Source of the DNA: Agarilytica sp045430345
GTDB lineage: Bacteria > Pseudomonadota > Gammaproteobacteria > Pseudomonadales > Cellvibrionaceae
Assembly (NCBI GenBank): GCA_045430345.1
Contig: JAILXT010000006.1
Location: 124,001 to 188,000, forward strand
Direction of reading: 5' to 3'
DNA length: 64,000 nt
In this document: piece by piece, positions 1-9,439 of the stretch
Layout: every line of letters begins with the position of its first letter
How positions within the stretch are numbered: position 1 is the stretch's first letter
Notes under the pieces: model-generated
Database searches by the model: none
Seen by the model: the letters and a program-made list of their open reading frames with translations, nothing else
Told to the model about the DNA's origin: nothing
Made by a program: the position numbers and the translations under genes

Positions 1-80
1 GACACAACTTACATTCATTTTTAAATTTCCCAAGTTTGCAACACAGACAAGTCACTAATCAATTCGAGATATACTTCAGC

Positions 81-731
81 TCATAAAGGAGATACGTTAT
101 TTTTATGGGCTTTATCTATCGCTTGTCGAATACCTTCGGCCCATTGATCAAAGGCAGTTTCAATGTCAGCCCACGTAGACCAAGGTTTTGCATTTACAAT
201 CCGACTACCTTTTGTTTTGGCAACAGCAACAATATCAAGGCGATTGCTTAAAGTTTCTCTAAAATGAGCTTCGACGGTTACTTCACCGACACTGATAGCA
301 AAAGGGGCTATCGCACTAGTGATATTGGCTGCGGCACTTGGCGCTTTCAAACCGGAAAGATGTAAGGATATTCTTAAAGTGTTCGGTTCTGTTCGTGTAC
401 CGACTTTATAGCCTCCATCACGAAGAGATTTAATTAAACCATTCCGAAAGTATGTCTGCATTCTTGTAAGGGTATCAGGATCTAAATCTTCCATTTTGGG
501 ATCATCGTAGTTCACCATGACAGGATCGACGATAAAACGAGTGTATGCTCCAAAGGTAGGTGCGTTTGGCCTTGCATAGACCAAGGTTGGAGAAAAATTT
601 TTATCCAGTTCTAGGCCGGTTAAATCGGCACTGTAGGAGTGGTTTTCCACTATGCGACTCGTAGGGGCACAGCCAGACGCAAATGCCAAACAAAGAAGTA
701 TTGATACGTTTCTACAATATTTTAAAAACAT
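81..731 (-). CDS. DUF3313-like outer-membrane lipoprotein
   Basis: This is a predicted lipoprotein of 216 residues. The N-terminus has a basic start, a hydrophobic stretch and a lipobox ending Ala-Ser-Gly-Cys with the lipidated cysteine at residue 21. The mature part has the layout of the DUF3313 lipoproteins: a Tyr/Pro-rich opening, an FIVDPV-type strand near residue 65, a helix with paired Leu, and a central strand region followed by an Ala-rich segment. The function of that family is not known. The gene lies downstream of a possible 63-codon gene that overlaps it by 10 nt, and separate from the efflux operon. The family assignment is from memory of the pattern and is moderate. Confidence 0.7.
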   Translation of the reverse strand: MFLKYCRNVSILLCLAFASGCAPTSRIVENHSYSADLTGLELDKNFSPTLVYARPNAPTFGAYTRFIVDPVMVNYDDPKMEDLDPDTLTRMQTYFRNGLIKSLRDGGYKVGTRTEPNTLRISLHLSGLKAPSAAANITSAIAPFAISVGEVTVEAHFRETLSNRLDIVAVAKTKGSRIVNAKPWSTWADIETAFDQWAEGIRQAIDKAHKNNVSPL

Positions 732-913
732 GGCCTAGCCTCAATTAATTGGTTATTTTTTTCATTTTTAAATACTTGACTCGTAATATGATGGTAAAGA
801 TTTGCCACCTGCGCGACTAAGGATTTAAATTCTGGATGTAACTCCGCAAAACGGTCGCTACCGCGACTTTTCTCAAAGCACTCAATTAAGAAATTAATGT
901 CATAATCATTCAA
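722..913 (-). CDS. Small hypothetical protein overlapping the lipoprotein start
   Basis: This is a 63-codon frame with an ATG start. It ends 10 nt inside the lipoprotein gene at 81-731, a spacing typical of translational coupling. The product is acidic in its first half, shows no signal peptide or membrane segment, and is not recognised. A 21-bp palindrome lies about 120 nt upstream. The frame could also be chance, since there is no domain support; the overlap and the shared strand are the only arguments for it. Confidence 0.35.
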   Translation of the reverse strand: MNDYDINFLIECFEKSRGSDRFAELHPEFKSLVAQVANLYHHITSQVFKNEKNNQLIEARPCF

Positions 914-1033
914 CGTCGCTCCGCCATATCAGGTAGCTGGTGAGCAACTCCCTAGTGGCAATCGATAAGTTCTGGTTTTATGTAAGCAGTAGCGCTACTG
1001 ATGTGCGATGCTTGTTTCATTTTATTAGCGCTC

Positions 1034-1054
1034 TATATTGTGCACCACAATATA
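1034..1054. promoter_or_regulatory. Perfect 9-bp-arm palindrome, operator-like
   Basis: The arms TATATTGTG and CACAATATA are exact reverse complements separated by CAC. The site lies between the end of the RND operon (stop at 1112) and the small gene starting at 913. It is AT-rich with no T-tract, so a regulator-binding site for the minus-strand genes at 81-913 is more likely than a terminator. No regulator can be assigned. Confidence 0.5.
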
Positions 1055-1111
1055 CGCCACAACTCGAAACCAATCCTTATGTACAACTAAAAATTAGCTT
1101 TCAGTATTAGC

Positions 1112-2584
1112 TTACAAATCGATTGTTAAATTACTTTTCTCAAACCAATTCCCCCCTAACGCGAGAAATAGATTGACCCGCTGTTCCAATGCAAGGCGTT
1201 GTACGGCTAATTTATTGCTACTCGCAGAGAGCACACGTTGTTGCATGACAAGTAAATCAATCAACGCAATTTCACCCTCTTTATGCCTGAGTTGAGCAAT
1301 GCGGTGGGCCTTTTCTGCCTCAGTTAGCGCAACGCTCAGTTCGTTATCACGCTGCACAAGCGTATTGGCAAGGTCGAGGTTGGTTTCTACTTCGTTGAAG
1401 GCACTGAGCGCTGTTTGGGCATAAGAAGCCAGTGCTTGTTTTTGCTCGGCGGTGGCTACTTTAACTTGCGCTTTTCTCACACCGCCATCAAAAAGTGGAG
1501 TAAGAAGATTGCTGGCAAGTTGCCAAGTGACGTTCGCGGGATCGGTGATATCAGATAAAGCACTGGAGGCGCCGCCGAGAGTGCCCGTCAAGCTTAACTG
1601 AGGTAGACGTGCCGCTTTGGCCTGAGCGACCGAATTAAACGCAGCAGCAACACGACGTTCGCTGGCGATTAGATCTGGTCGTCGTTCTAATATGTCTGAG
1701 GGCACGCCAAGGGGCGGCATCGGCGGTAAAGTTGGCAAGATGGTTTTTACGGCAAGTGCGCCTTTAGGGTATCGGCCTAGCAGAACTTCTAAGGCACGCA
1801 AGGCCTCTCTTTGAGAGGCCTCTAACGTAATTAATTGTTCGCGTGTTGATGCTAAGTCTGATTTCGTTAAGGCAACATCTTGCGCTGAAACGAGACCGTT
1901 TTTATATTGCACATCCACTATACGAAACGTTTCTTCGAGTGAAGCAAGGATGTCTTTTAAGATGGCAACTTGACGACTGGCTTCAATGGAAATGAAATAT
2001 GCTTTTGCCGTTGCTGCGGCTAATGAATGCTGTGCATATTGGTAATCTGCTGCTGCGGCTTCAGCACTGACAACAGCAGCACGTTGTCCCGCGCTAATGC
2101 GCCCCCATAAATCAACTTCCCAATTGAGTTGAACGGATAGCGCCTGAGTGGAAACCTCTGAAATTGAATTACTAACTGATCCCGCACGTGAATTGGCAAA
2201 GGCTAAATTAGCTTGCGGCTTTAATTGCGCACCGGCTTGAACAGCTAATGCATTAGCACGTTCAACATTGGCCGATGCTGCCATAAGATCACGGTTGTTA
2301 GCGATAGCTTGCTTTACCAAGTCGGTCAGTAAATTGTCTTGAAACGGGTCAAGCCAATCGACTTGTTGTGCATCTCTCAACTGCGATGCGTCAACATTGG
2401 TCGCCCAGCTCTGCGGTGTAAAGGCGGTATGGCCTTCAAGTTTTGCGTTGATCGCTGCACCGTCTTGGGTCTTAGTGCTAGCGCAACCTGTTAATGCAAT
2501 GGCAACGCAGACTGATACAAAGTAGAAAGGCATAAGCATTTTCTTATCCAACCTTAATTTTCCAAGCTTTACTTTATAAAACAT
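1112..2584 (-). CDS. RND efflux outer-membrane factor lipoprotein (NodT/OprM type)
   Basis: The protein is the TolC-like exit duct of the tripartite pump encoded with 2574-5651 and 5717-6793. It has a lipobox (Leu-Thr-Gly-Cys) after a hydrophobic helix. Two long OEP repeats follow, rich in Ala/Gln/Leu helices; the strands include a WEVDLWGR motif and a PLFDGG motif typical of the NodT family. I place the start at the ATG at 2584 because an AAGGAG lies 9 nt upstream. A TTG 18 nt further out is the longer alternative. The start overlaps the end of the pump gene by 11 nt, which points to coupled translation. About 490 residues is the usual length. The substrate is unknown. Confidence 0.93.
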   Translation of the reverse strand: MFYKVKLGKLRLDKKMLMPFYFVSVCVAIALTGCASTKTQDGAAINAKLEGHTAFTPQSWATNVDASQLRDAQQVDWLDPFQDNLLTDLVKQAIANNRDLMAASANVERANALAVQAGAQLKPQANLAFANSRAGSVSNSISEVSTQALSVQLNWEVDLWGRISAGQRAAVVSAEAAAADYQYAQHSLAAATAKAYFISIEASRQVAILKDILASLEETFRIVDVQYKNGLVSAQDVALTKSDLASTREQLITLEASQREALRALEVLLGRYPKGALAVKTILPTLPPMPPLGVPSDILERRPDLIASERRVAAAFNSVAQAKAARLPQLSLTGTLGGASSALSDITDPANVTWQLASNLLTPLFDGGVRKAQVKVATAEQKQALASYAQTALSAFNEVETNLDLANTLVQRDNELSVALTEAEKAHRIAQLRHKEGEIALIDLLVMQQRVLSASSNKLAVQRLALEQRVNLFLALGGNWFEKSNLTIDL

Positions 2585-5500
2585 GGTTTCCAGCTCCTTC
2601 AACTTCAGTTGATTTTATTTTGAAGAAAATCGCGTAGAGCACAGGAATTATCACCAAGGTCAATAGTGTCGCAAAAGTCAGTCCAAACACGAGCACGACG
2701 GACATGGATTTGAAGAAGGCATCAAAGAACAGTGGAATAACACCTAATACAGTGGTTAAGGCACCCATCATAACCGGCCTTACCCGACTGGCTGCGGCCT
2801 CCACCACGGCGTCGAACCGCGCCTTGCCTTCGCTTATTTCCAGATCGGTTTGATCCACCAACACAATGGCGTTTTTAATCAGTAGCCCAGACAATGATAG
2901 CAAACCAAGTATCGCCATAAATTCCATTGGCGTACCTGTTGAAAGTAAACCGACCACTACGCCTATAATCGCCAAGGGTACGACCAGCCATATCACCACA
3001 GGCTGTCTTACCGAACCAAACAAAATAAAAACAATAAGCACCATTGCCAACAACCCTAAAGGAATGGTGGACGCGAGATTTTCATTGGATTCTTTTGAGT
3101 CGCCGTATTCTCCTCCCCATCTTAGTTGATAGCCTTCAGGTAAATTAATCGCTTCTATTTGTGGTCGAACGCGGACAAACAGGTCAGCGGGTAATTCATG
3201 CGGATAAGGGTCACTTTGCGCTTTGATAAGCCAGATCCGATTTTCGCGGCGAACGAGGCCATCACGCCATACGGTTCTAAACCCATCCGTGACTTGACCA
3301 ATCGGTACGGCACCCCCTGTGACAGAACTTAATACTTGAATATTACGGATATTATCAACGTCTAAACGTTCGTGCTCAGGTGCGCGCGAGATGATGGGAA
3401 TTAACTCATCGTCTTCTCGATAAGCGCCAACAGAACGACCCGAGAAATTCGTTTGTAGCGCAAGGGCAAGGTCTTCACGAGAAACGCCCGCACGTTGTCC
3501 GGCACTCTTGGCATAAACTGGTTCAATAACACTCACAGGCTGACGCCAGTTATCCTTGATCGACAATGCCCCGCCATCGGCCACCATTATGGCCTTAGCC
3601 TGATTCGCAAGATCGTGGAGAACTTTAGGGTCTGGGCCGGCGAATTCGGCCTCGATTTTAGAGCCGCCACCGGGGCCTAGGACAAAACGCCAGACTTTGC
3701 CTTGAGCTTGGGGAAAGGTATTTTCAATATGCGCCTGAATTTCCGGCATCAATGCATCGATAATTTTATAGTCATCTGTGCGAACCAATAGTTGCCCATA
3801 GGCAGAGTTTGTGGATTCAGGCGCGTAGACCAGCATAAAGCGCGGTGCTCCTGCACCAATGGAGGTTTGTACCGCATTAACTCCCTCCAGATCGGCAACA
3901 AATTTTTCGAGCTTTTCAATGTCTTGTTCTGTTTTAGTAATATCTGTGCCTTGCGGTAACCAGTAATCGACAACAAATAAAGGCGTGGTTGAAGCAGGGA
4001 AGAATCCAGATTTAACAAATTGAAAGCCCCATACTGAAACAATAAAAATACCGACAACGCTGGCGACAACCGCGAAGCGCTTACGAAGGGCAAAACGCAA
4101 AAAGCCTTGATATTTTTGCATCAGAGCACCATCAGACTTCTTGCTGCTTGACGACGACACATGGGCCTCTTTAAACAACCAAAAACAAAAGAGCGGCGTG
4201 AGGGTGACAGCAAACACCCAGCTAAACATTAAAGAGATTAAAATCACCCAGAATAAATGACCGGTGTATTCAGCGGTAGACCCCGGCGCAAAGCCAATAG
4301 GAGCAAAAGCAATAATGCCGACCAATGTGCCGCCCAACAATGGCCATATAACGCGCTTAACAATCCGGTTGGCAATATCTAACTTTTTAATGCCATTTTG
4401 CACACCAACAAGAATGCCTTCAGTCACCACAATCGCGTTATCGACCATCATGCCCAGTGCAATAATTAAAGCTCCCAAAGAAATACGGTGCATTGGGATA
4501 TCAACGATCTGCATCGTAGCCAATGTGGCAAAAATCGTCATTAACAAAATAGCGCCAATGACAATCGCGGATTTTAATCCCATGAAAATCAGCAAGGTAA
4601 TAATAACGATAGCCAATGCCGCAATCACGTTGACGACAAAGGTTTGTACCGATACATCGACAATATTGCCTTGATGATAGAATTCATGCAGTTCGATACC
4701 CAGTGGTCGCAATCCTTCACTATCGGCGATTTTTTTATCCACTGCCTGACCAATCTTAACAATGTTGCTGCCCAACACACCCGAAACTCCAACAGCGATG
4801 GCAGGCTTGCCGTTATAGCGATACAGTTTTGCCGCTGGCTCCTGATAGCCGCGCCATACACGAGCAATATCTTTTAGAAAGATAATTTTGCCTTCGCTGT
4901 CCGCCGATACCAGCAGATTCTGAATAGCCTCTACAGAATCAATAGAACCCGTCGGGTCAATAACAACGCGCTGGTTACCAATTTTTACATCGCCTGAGGA
5001 GAGAACCGCGTTTTGCTGAGAAAGAATGTTATAAATATTAGATACCGACAAACCTAAAGCCGCCGTGTCTTGTCGGGAAATTTCGACAAAAATCGCTTCT
5101 TTTCGCAAACCTTCTAAGGTGACGCGGGCTACGCCATCCACTTGCAATAGCGAACTTTGCAGAGACTTAGCGTAGCGTTTTAATTCTACCGGCGAATAAC
5201 CCTCGCCAGTGATGAAATACAGCAGGCCAAAGACATCACCAAAATCATCCGCTACATAAGGCGTACCGGCACCCGGTGGTAACGCCAATGCTGCATCATT
5301 GACTTTATTGCGCAGTTTATTCCAAATAAGCTGAAGATCGGCTTTGGTGGGTGAGGCTTCGTATTTTATTTCGACAGTAATTTCTGATTTTCCGGTGGTG
5401 GATACCGATTCAATAGTGTCTACTTCGGCCATTTGCTGAATGGCTTTCTCCAGTGGCTCTGTAATTTCCAAAGCCACTTCATGAGGACTTGCACCGGGGT

Positions 5501-5651
5501 AATTGGTAATGACCAATGCTTGACGGATGGTAAATTCTGGATCTTCAAAACGCGCCATATTTTGATAGGCAGACCAACCACCCGAAATCGTTAGCAGTAT
5601 AACGATGACACTGAGTACAGTATTTTTTATGGTAAATTCGGCGATATTCAT
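2574..5651 (-). CDS. RND-family multidrug efflux inner-membrane transporter (AcrB-like)
   Basis: This is the proton-driven inner-membrane pump of a tripartite exporter. The 1025 residues match the family length. Visible features are the N-terminal helix, the first periplasmic porter domain with its PGASP segment, TM helices 2-6 around residues 340-490, the second porter domain, and a second TM bundle at the C-terminus. In the TM4 region the usual Asp-Asp pair reads Asp-Asn (GMMVDNAIVV), so one of the two proton-relay aspartates is replaced, as in some RND subfamilies. The gene is between adaptor and outer-membrane factor in the same operon. It is probably an exporter of hydrophobic compounds; the substrate cannot be deduced. 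Confidence 0.95.
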   Translation of the reverse strand: MNIAEFTIKNTVLSVIVILLTISGGWSAYQNMARFEDPEFTIRQALVITNYPGASPHEVALEITEPLEKAIQQMAEVDTIESVSTTGKSEITVEIKYEASPTKADLQLIWNKLRNKVNDAALALPPGAGTPYVADDFGDVFGLLYFITGEGYSPVELKRYAKSLQSSLLQVDGVARVTLEGLRKEAIFVEISRQDTAALGLSVSNIYNILSQQNAVLSSGDVKIGNQRVVIDPTGSIDSVEAIQNLLVSADSEGKIIFLKDIARVWRGYQEPAAKLYRYNGKPAIAVGVSGVLGSNIVKIGQAVDKKIADSEGLRPLGIELHEFYHQGNIVDVSVQTFVVNVIAALAIVIITLLIFMGLKSAIVIGAILLMTIFATLATMQIVDIPMHRISLGALIIALGMMVDNAIVVTEGILVGVQNGIKKLDIANRIVKRVIWPLLGGTLVGIIAFAPIGFAPGSTAEYTGHLFWVILISLMFSWVFAVTLTPLFCFWLFKEAHVSSSSSKKSDGALMQKYQGFLRFALRKRFAVVASVVGIFIVSVWGFQFVKSGFFPASTTPLFVVDYWLPQGTDITKTEQDIEKLEKFVADLEGVNAVQTSIGAGAPRFMLVYAPESTNSAYGQLLVRTDDYKIIDALMPEIQAHIENTFPQAQGKVWRFVLGPGGGSKIEAEFAGPDPKVLHDLANQAKAIMVADGGALSIKDNWRQPVSVIEPVYAKSAGQRAGVSREDLALALQTNFSGRSVGAYREDDELIPIISRAPEHERLDVDNIRNIQVLSSVTGGAVPIGQVTDGFRTVWRDGLVRRENRIWLIKAQSDPYPHELPADLFVRVRPQIEAINLPEGYQLRWGGEYGDSKESNENLASTIPLGLLAMVLIVFILFGSVRQPVVIWLVVPLAIIGVVVGLLSTGTPMEFMAILGLLSLSGLLIKNAIVLVDQTDLEISEGKARFDAVVEAAASRVRPVMMGALTTVLGVIPLFFDAFFKSMSVVLVFGLTFATLLTLVIIPVLYAIFFKIKSTEVEGAGNHVL

Positions 5652-5716
5652 ATGTCAGCTTACCTGTGAGCATTTATTAAGAGCGACAATTAAGTTAAGT
5701 AGTGGATTTTTTATCA

Positions 5717-6793
5717 TCACTTCCACTCTCTAATTTGCATACCCTCAGATAAATAGGCTGCACCAGCCCCAACAATCGTATCGTGTGCATTGAGACCTGC
5801 CGTTACCACGACGGTTTTACCAACACTGTCTTCAATCGAGACTGTTCGCTTGGATACTGTCATGGCTTCTTGATTAACAACCCAAACATAGCTGCTTTGA
5901 CCGTCACTGGTTACAGCATCAAGGGGAACGGCGACACGCGTGTGTTCCGTTTGCGCTTGATTTTCAATACGTAGCTCAACCGTGGCATTCATCCCGGGCA
6001 GTACCAATAAATTCTCAGGAGGACGAAAAGCAAAGGTAATCGCATAGGTTTGAGATGCCGTATCCGCGATTAACGATGCTTCTTTAAACTCAGCTTCTAT
6101 CAGTTGATTGGGGGCTGCGTCCAAAATGACAAAGGCTTGACGATGATCGCTGTCCGATTCGTCTTTAGGAATATTGGCTAAAAAATTGGCCGGTAAGTCG
6201 ATAGTGGCTTCGAGTGAATCCGCACTCATAAGATTAACCACAACTTGACCCGGTGAAATGGCTTGCAGTTTTTTAACCAGTTTCTGAGCCACCACCCCGG
6301 TAAAAGGTGCGCGCAACACGGAATCGCCAAGTGCTTTTTTAGCTTGATCGAGTTGTGTTTTACTGACATCAAACTGGGTCTTGCGCTGCTCAAGCACATT
6401 GCCTGCAATCGCGTCTTCTTTCGCTAAGCGAACAGCACGTTGATATTCAGCTTCAGCACTTTGAAATTGTGCCTTAGCGGCATCGACCGCAGATTTCAAA
6501 TCCCGTTGATCCAACTTAGCAATTAACTCCCCCCGTTTTATGCGCTGAGCTTCCTTAATCGGCAGCTCTTGCAACATTCCTCCTACCTGAAAACTGAGTT
6601 CAGAAAGCCGGTTGGCCCCAATCACCGCAGGAAATTGACTTACTTGGATTGCATCAGCTTCACCGACATTGATCAATTTGACGGGGCGTATTACTGAAGT
6701 GCCAGCGTTTGTTTTTTCCGCATTATCGCAGGCGAATAAACAGAGTGTCGCTATTATGGTGCAACACAGGCCAAAACGGCTTTTTGCTAACAT
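5717..6793 (-). CDS. RND periplasmic adaptor (membrane fusion protein) lipoprotein
   Basis: This is the adaptor that bridges the pump at 2574-5651 and the outer-membrane factor. It has a lipobox with Phe-Ala-Cys after a hydrophobic helix. An N-terminal half-lipoyl segment is followed by a coiled-coil hairpin (about residues 100-145) and the returning lipoyl half with its RAPFTGVV motif. A beta-barrel and a membrane-proximal domain complete the protein. It is the first gene of the operon and starts next to the divergent region before the K+ channel gene. The 358-residue length is normal. No regulator gene adjoins the operon. Confidence 0.94.
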   Translation of the reverse strand: MLAKSRFGLCCTIIATLCLFACDNAEKTNAGTSVIRPVKLINVGEADAIQVSQFPAVIGANRLSELSFQVGGMLQELPIKEAQRIKRGELIAKLDQRDLKSAVDAAKAQFQSAEAEYQRAVRLAKEDAIAGNVLEQRKTQFDVSKTQLDQAKKALGDSVLRAPFTGVVAQKLVKKLQAISPGQVVVNLMSADSLEATIDLPANFLANIPKDESDSDHRQAFVILDAAPNQLIEAEFKEASLIADTASQTYAITFAFRPPENLLVLPGMNATVELRIENQAQTEHTRVAVPLDAVTSDGQSSYVWVVNQEAMTVSKRTVSIEDSVGKTVVVTAGLNAHDTIVGAGAAYLSEGMQIREWK

Positions 6794-7094
6794 GTGAATG
6801 CTTCTCCCAAGTTGTATGCTCTAATTTGTATGAAAGTGGCGCTGTAGCGTGGGCTAATAACTCACAAGTCATTTAAAGTCAATTATGTAGAACGCTTAGT
6901 TATATATCTTCTTGCAAAAGCCTTATAATACTTTAAAAACAAAATCATAGAGGAAAAACTTGATTAGAATTATCATTATCGATTTTGTCGGTAAGATATG
7001 ACCCGATATCAGTTATAGCTAGCGGCTTCTTGCTCCATGTAACGCAAGAACACACTATGTCCCCTTTGGCTAATCGTAAATAAGAGGCGAATTT
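6794..7094. other. Divergent intergenic region between efflux operon and K+ channel
   Basis: These 301 bases must hold the promoters for the efflux operon (leftward) and the channel-symporter pair (rightward). The stretch is AT-rich. I found no convincing -35/-10 pair and no clear operator palindrome. An AGAGGCG ribosome-binding site sits just before the GTG start at 7095. Confidence 0.5.
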
Positions 7095-7550
7095 GTGCTC
7101 ACACAGATTTTAATTGGAACAGCAGTCATCTTTATAACGATTGTTATTCAAGTTTTGTTTATCAGCATAGCCATCCAAATGCTGACAAAACGGGGGAGCT
7201 TGTTGATTAAGCCGCCATTTGTTGTGAAAACAACTGTTGCTATGGTGGCAGTTGTGCTGTGGCTTATTCTGGGTATCAGTCTCAGCGCATGGTCATGGGC
7301 GGGTGTATTTCTGACTGCCGGTGTCTTTCAAAGTCTTGAACCTGCCTTGTATTTTTCCATCGTTACGTTCACTACCTTGGGGTATGGCGATATCACCCTC
7401 GATCCCCAATGGCGGATACTAGCCAGCTTTGCGGCAGTAGACGGCCTTATTATCTTTGGTTTGAATACAGCATTTTTAGTGGAGTTTACCAGTCGCTTGC
7501 GCTCAACTCAGGAAAAGCATATTGATGCAAAAGATGAAATCAACCAATAA
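7095..7550 (+). CDS. Small potassium channel (two-helix pore type)
   Basis: The 151-residue membrane protein carries the K+ selectivity filter Thr-Leu-Gly-Tyr-Gly-Asp at residues 94-99, between a pore helix and a final membrane helix (about 112-131). Two further hydrophobic helices lie at about 5-29 and 44-66. There is no RCK/TrkA-N regulatory domain, only a short charged tail. The start is GTG with an AGAGGCG site upstream. It is followed after 9 nt by a glutamate symporter gene, so the two are probably co-transcribed. The filter makes K+ selectivity very likely; gating is unknown. Confidence 0.9.
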   Translation: MLTQILIGTAVIFITIVIQVLFISIAIQMLTKRGSLLIKPPFVVKTTVAMVAVVLWLILGISLSAWSWAGVFLTAGVFQSLEPALYFSIVTFTTLGYGDITLDPQWRILASFAAVDGLIIFGLNTAFLVEFTSRLRSTQEKHIDAKDEINQ

Positions 7551-7559
7551 GAGCATAAA

Positions 7560-8759
7560 ATGAATCAGTTTGTTGCGGATAACTTTTTAACTTTTACGGT
7601 TAGTATTTTAGTATTTTTTATTGGTGTGCATACTAATAGACGCATTGATTTTTTGCGCAAGTATAATATTCCTGAACCGGTGACAGGTGGATTGATTGCG
7701 GCCTTAACCGCCCTTCTAATTTATATCACTACAGATACGGAAATTGTTTATCAGCTAGACACAAGGGATACTTTGCTTGTCTACTTCTTTACCGGCATTG
7801 GTCTGAATGCCAAGTTGTCCGATTTAATTTCAGGCGGTAAGCCTTTATTGATCATGCTAGGGCTAACTCTCAGCTATATCGTGATTCAGAACGTTGTCGG
7901 AATCACGGGTGCAACGTTGGTAGGTGCACCCACGGCAATCGGTGTTTTAGCGGGGTCAACGTCATTGATTGGCGGTCATGGTACAACCATCGCTTGGGCA
8001 CCTGAAGTAGTTGCGTTGGGTATTAATAACGCCCTTGAAATTGGCGTAGCCTGCGCCACCATCGGACTCATTCTCGCCAGCCTAATTGGTGGCCCGATTG
8101 CACATATTTTGATAAGCCGCTTTCAACTCAAGGGTAATCCGGATGAATCTCCCGTAATGGGTATTTCCTTTGAAAAGGAAGAAACCGGTACGATTGACCA
8201 CATGAACCTAATGGCAGTTTTTTTAACGCTCCACATCACCATTATTATTGGCTGGTTTGTTAATCATGCCGCGACTGAACTGGGGTTAAAATTACCCTTG
8301 TTTGTTACCTGCTTGCTAACCGGCATTGTGCTATCCAATACAATTCCTTCCTTTTTTCCAAACATACGCTGGCCAGCAAGGACAAAAGCCTTGGCGGTTG
8401 TATCCGATTTTTCACTGGGCCTGTTCTTAGCCATGTCACTTATGAGCATGCAACTATGGACAATTGCAGGTTTGGCTGGCCCACTAATGGTCATTTTATT
8501 AATGCAAACACTGGCAGCCGTTTTATTTATATTGTTTATATTATTTCCGTTGATGGGGCGTGATTACCAAGCTGCTGTGCTCAGTTCTGGCTTTGGTGGT
8601 TTTGCATTGGGTGCTACCCCTACAGCAATTGCAAACATGACGGCGGTGACAAAATCCCATGGGCCGGCCCCGCTAGTCTTTATTATCTTGCCGCTGGTCG
8701 CTGCGTTTTTTGTGGATATTACGAATTCATTTGTAATTCGGTTTGCACTAAGTCTTTAA
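7560..8759 (+). CDS. gltS: Sodium/glutamate symporter, GltS family
   Basis: The protein is an inner-membrane Na+-coupled glutamate carrier. It has about ten hydrophobic helices over 399 residues, the family length. The family signatures are visible: PEPVTGGL near residues 37-44, a Gly-rich GSTSLIGGHGT re-entrant loop in the first half (about residues 130-142), and its second-half counterpart SSGFGGFALGATPTA near residues 341-355. It follows the K+ channel by 9 nt; a shared role in osmotic or membrane-potential balance is an inference. No terminator of good quality follows. Confidence 0.92.
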   Translation: MNQFVADNFLTFTVSILVFFIGVHTNRRIDFLRKYNIPEPVTGGLIAALTALLIYITTDTEIVYQLDTRDTLLVYFFTGIGLNAKLSDLISGGKPLLIMLGLTLSYIVIQNVVGITGATLVGAPTAIGVLAGSTSLIGGHGTTIAWAPEVVALGINNALEIGVACATIGLILASLIGGPIAHILISRFQLKGNPDESPVMGISFEKEETGTIDHMNLMAVFLTLHITIIIGWFVNHAATELGLKLPLFVTCLLTGIVLSNTIPSFFPNIRWPARTKALAVVSDFSLGLFLAMSLMSMQLWTIAGLAGPLMVILLMQTLAAVLFILFILFPLMGRDYQAAVLSSGFGGFALGATPTAIANMTAVTKSHGPAPLVFIILPLVAAFFVDITNSFVIRFALSL

Positions 8760-9439
8760 AGATTTTATTTGATGGAATTTGCTACCACTAATGATCCTTC
8801 ATAACCTGGTTGCAATCCTTAAATTGGCGACTTTCTTCATTAGTGGCTCTGACCTTATCGCTGGCCACCTCAGGCGCTTCGCAGACCTTATTGCTGTTTT
8901 ACGACAGAGAAGGGCTCATACCCAGTCGAGCCATGTGATTCTAACGGGTAAAAGGTCTAAGTCGATAAGAAATTTGCGGTTTGCTCGATTACACATATTA
9001 TGCGTAATTCATGAAAAAGAGAGTAATAATCTTCAATAAATGCAATTGGTTACGCCTAAAGTGGCTAAATTTGTCCGTTTTACCGGCCGGACCTCATTAC
9101 GTCATCCATAATCACCTAGACACAAAAAATCCATATTCTAGGAATAATGAGCTCAGGGTACTTGATATTTTTCAAAATACTAATGTCCCCTTTGGGTCGT
9201 TTGCTGCCTTTGCCAGCACAACCTTTAAACCAGTTTAGAGCAAATGCTCAATGTCTTCTTTGGGCGACAAGTAGACATAATCATAACACTAAGTGCTCAA
9301 CTAGAATGTGCCGTGAGATGTCATGCAGGTGAATTCAACCACACATATTCAGATGTTAGAACGGAGGTAAATTGTCAGATTAAATCGAGACAGGTATTTA
9401 ATATCGTTAGATCGAGCTACTACACTTATAACCCAGACA
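8760..9439. other. 680-bp stretch without a supported gene
   Basis: Several short overlapping frames exist here on the plus strand, none with recognisable domains, a consistent ribosome-binding site or a composition that stands out. The stretch lies at the left border of the accessory island (9.4-15.9 kb). It may be decayed sequence, but I recognise no gene fragment, transposase remnant or RNA. Confidence 0.5.

Noticed and set aside
2600..6500. Opposite-strand frames inside the RND operon
   Set aside because: They lie entirely within clear RND pump and adaptor sequence on the other strand and have no recognisable features.
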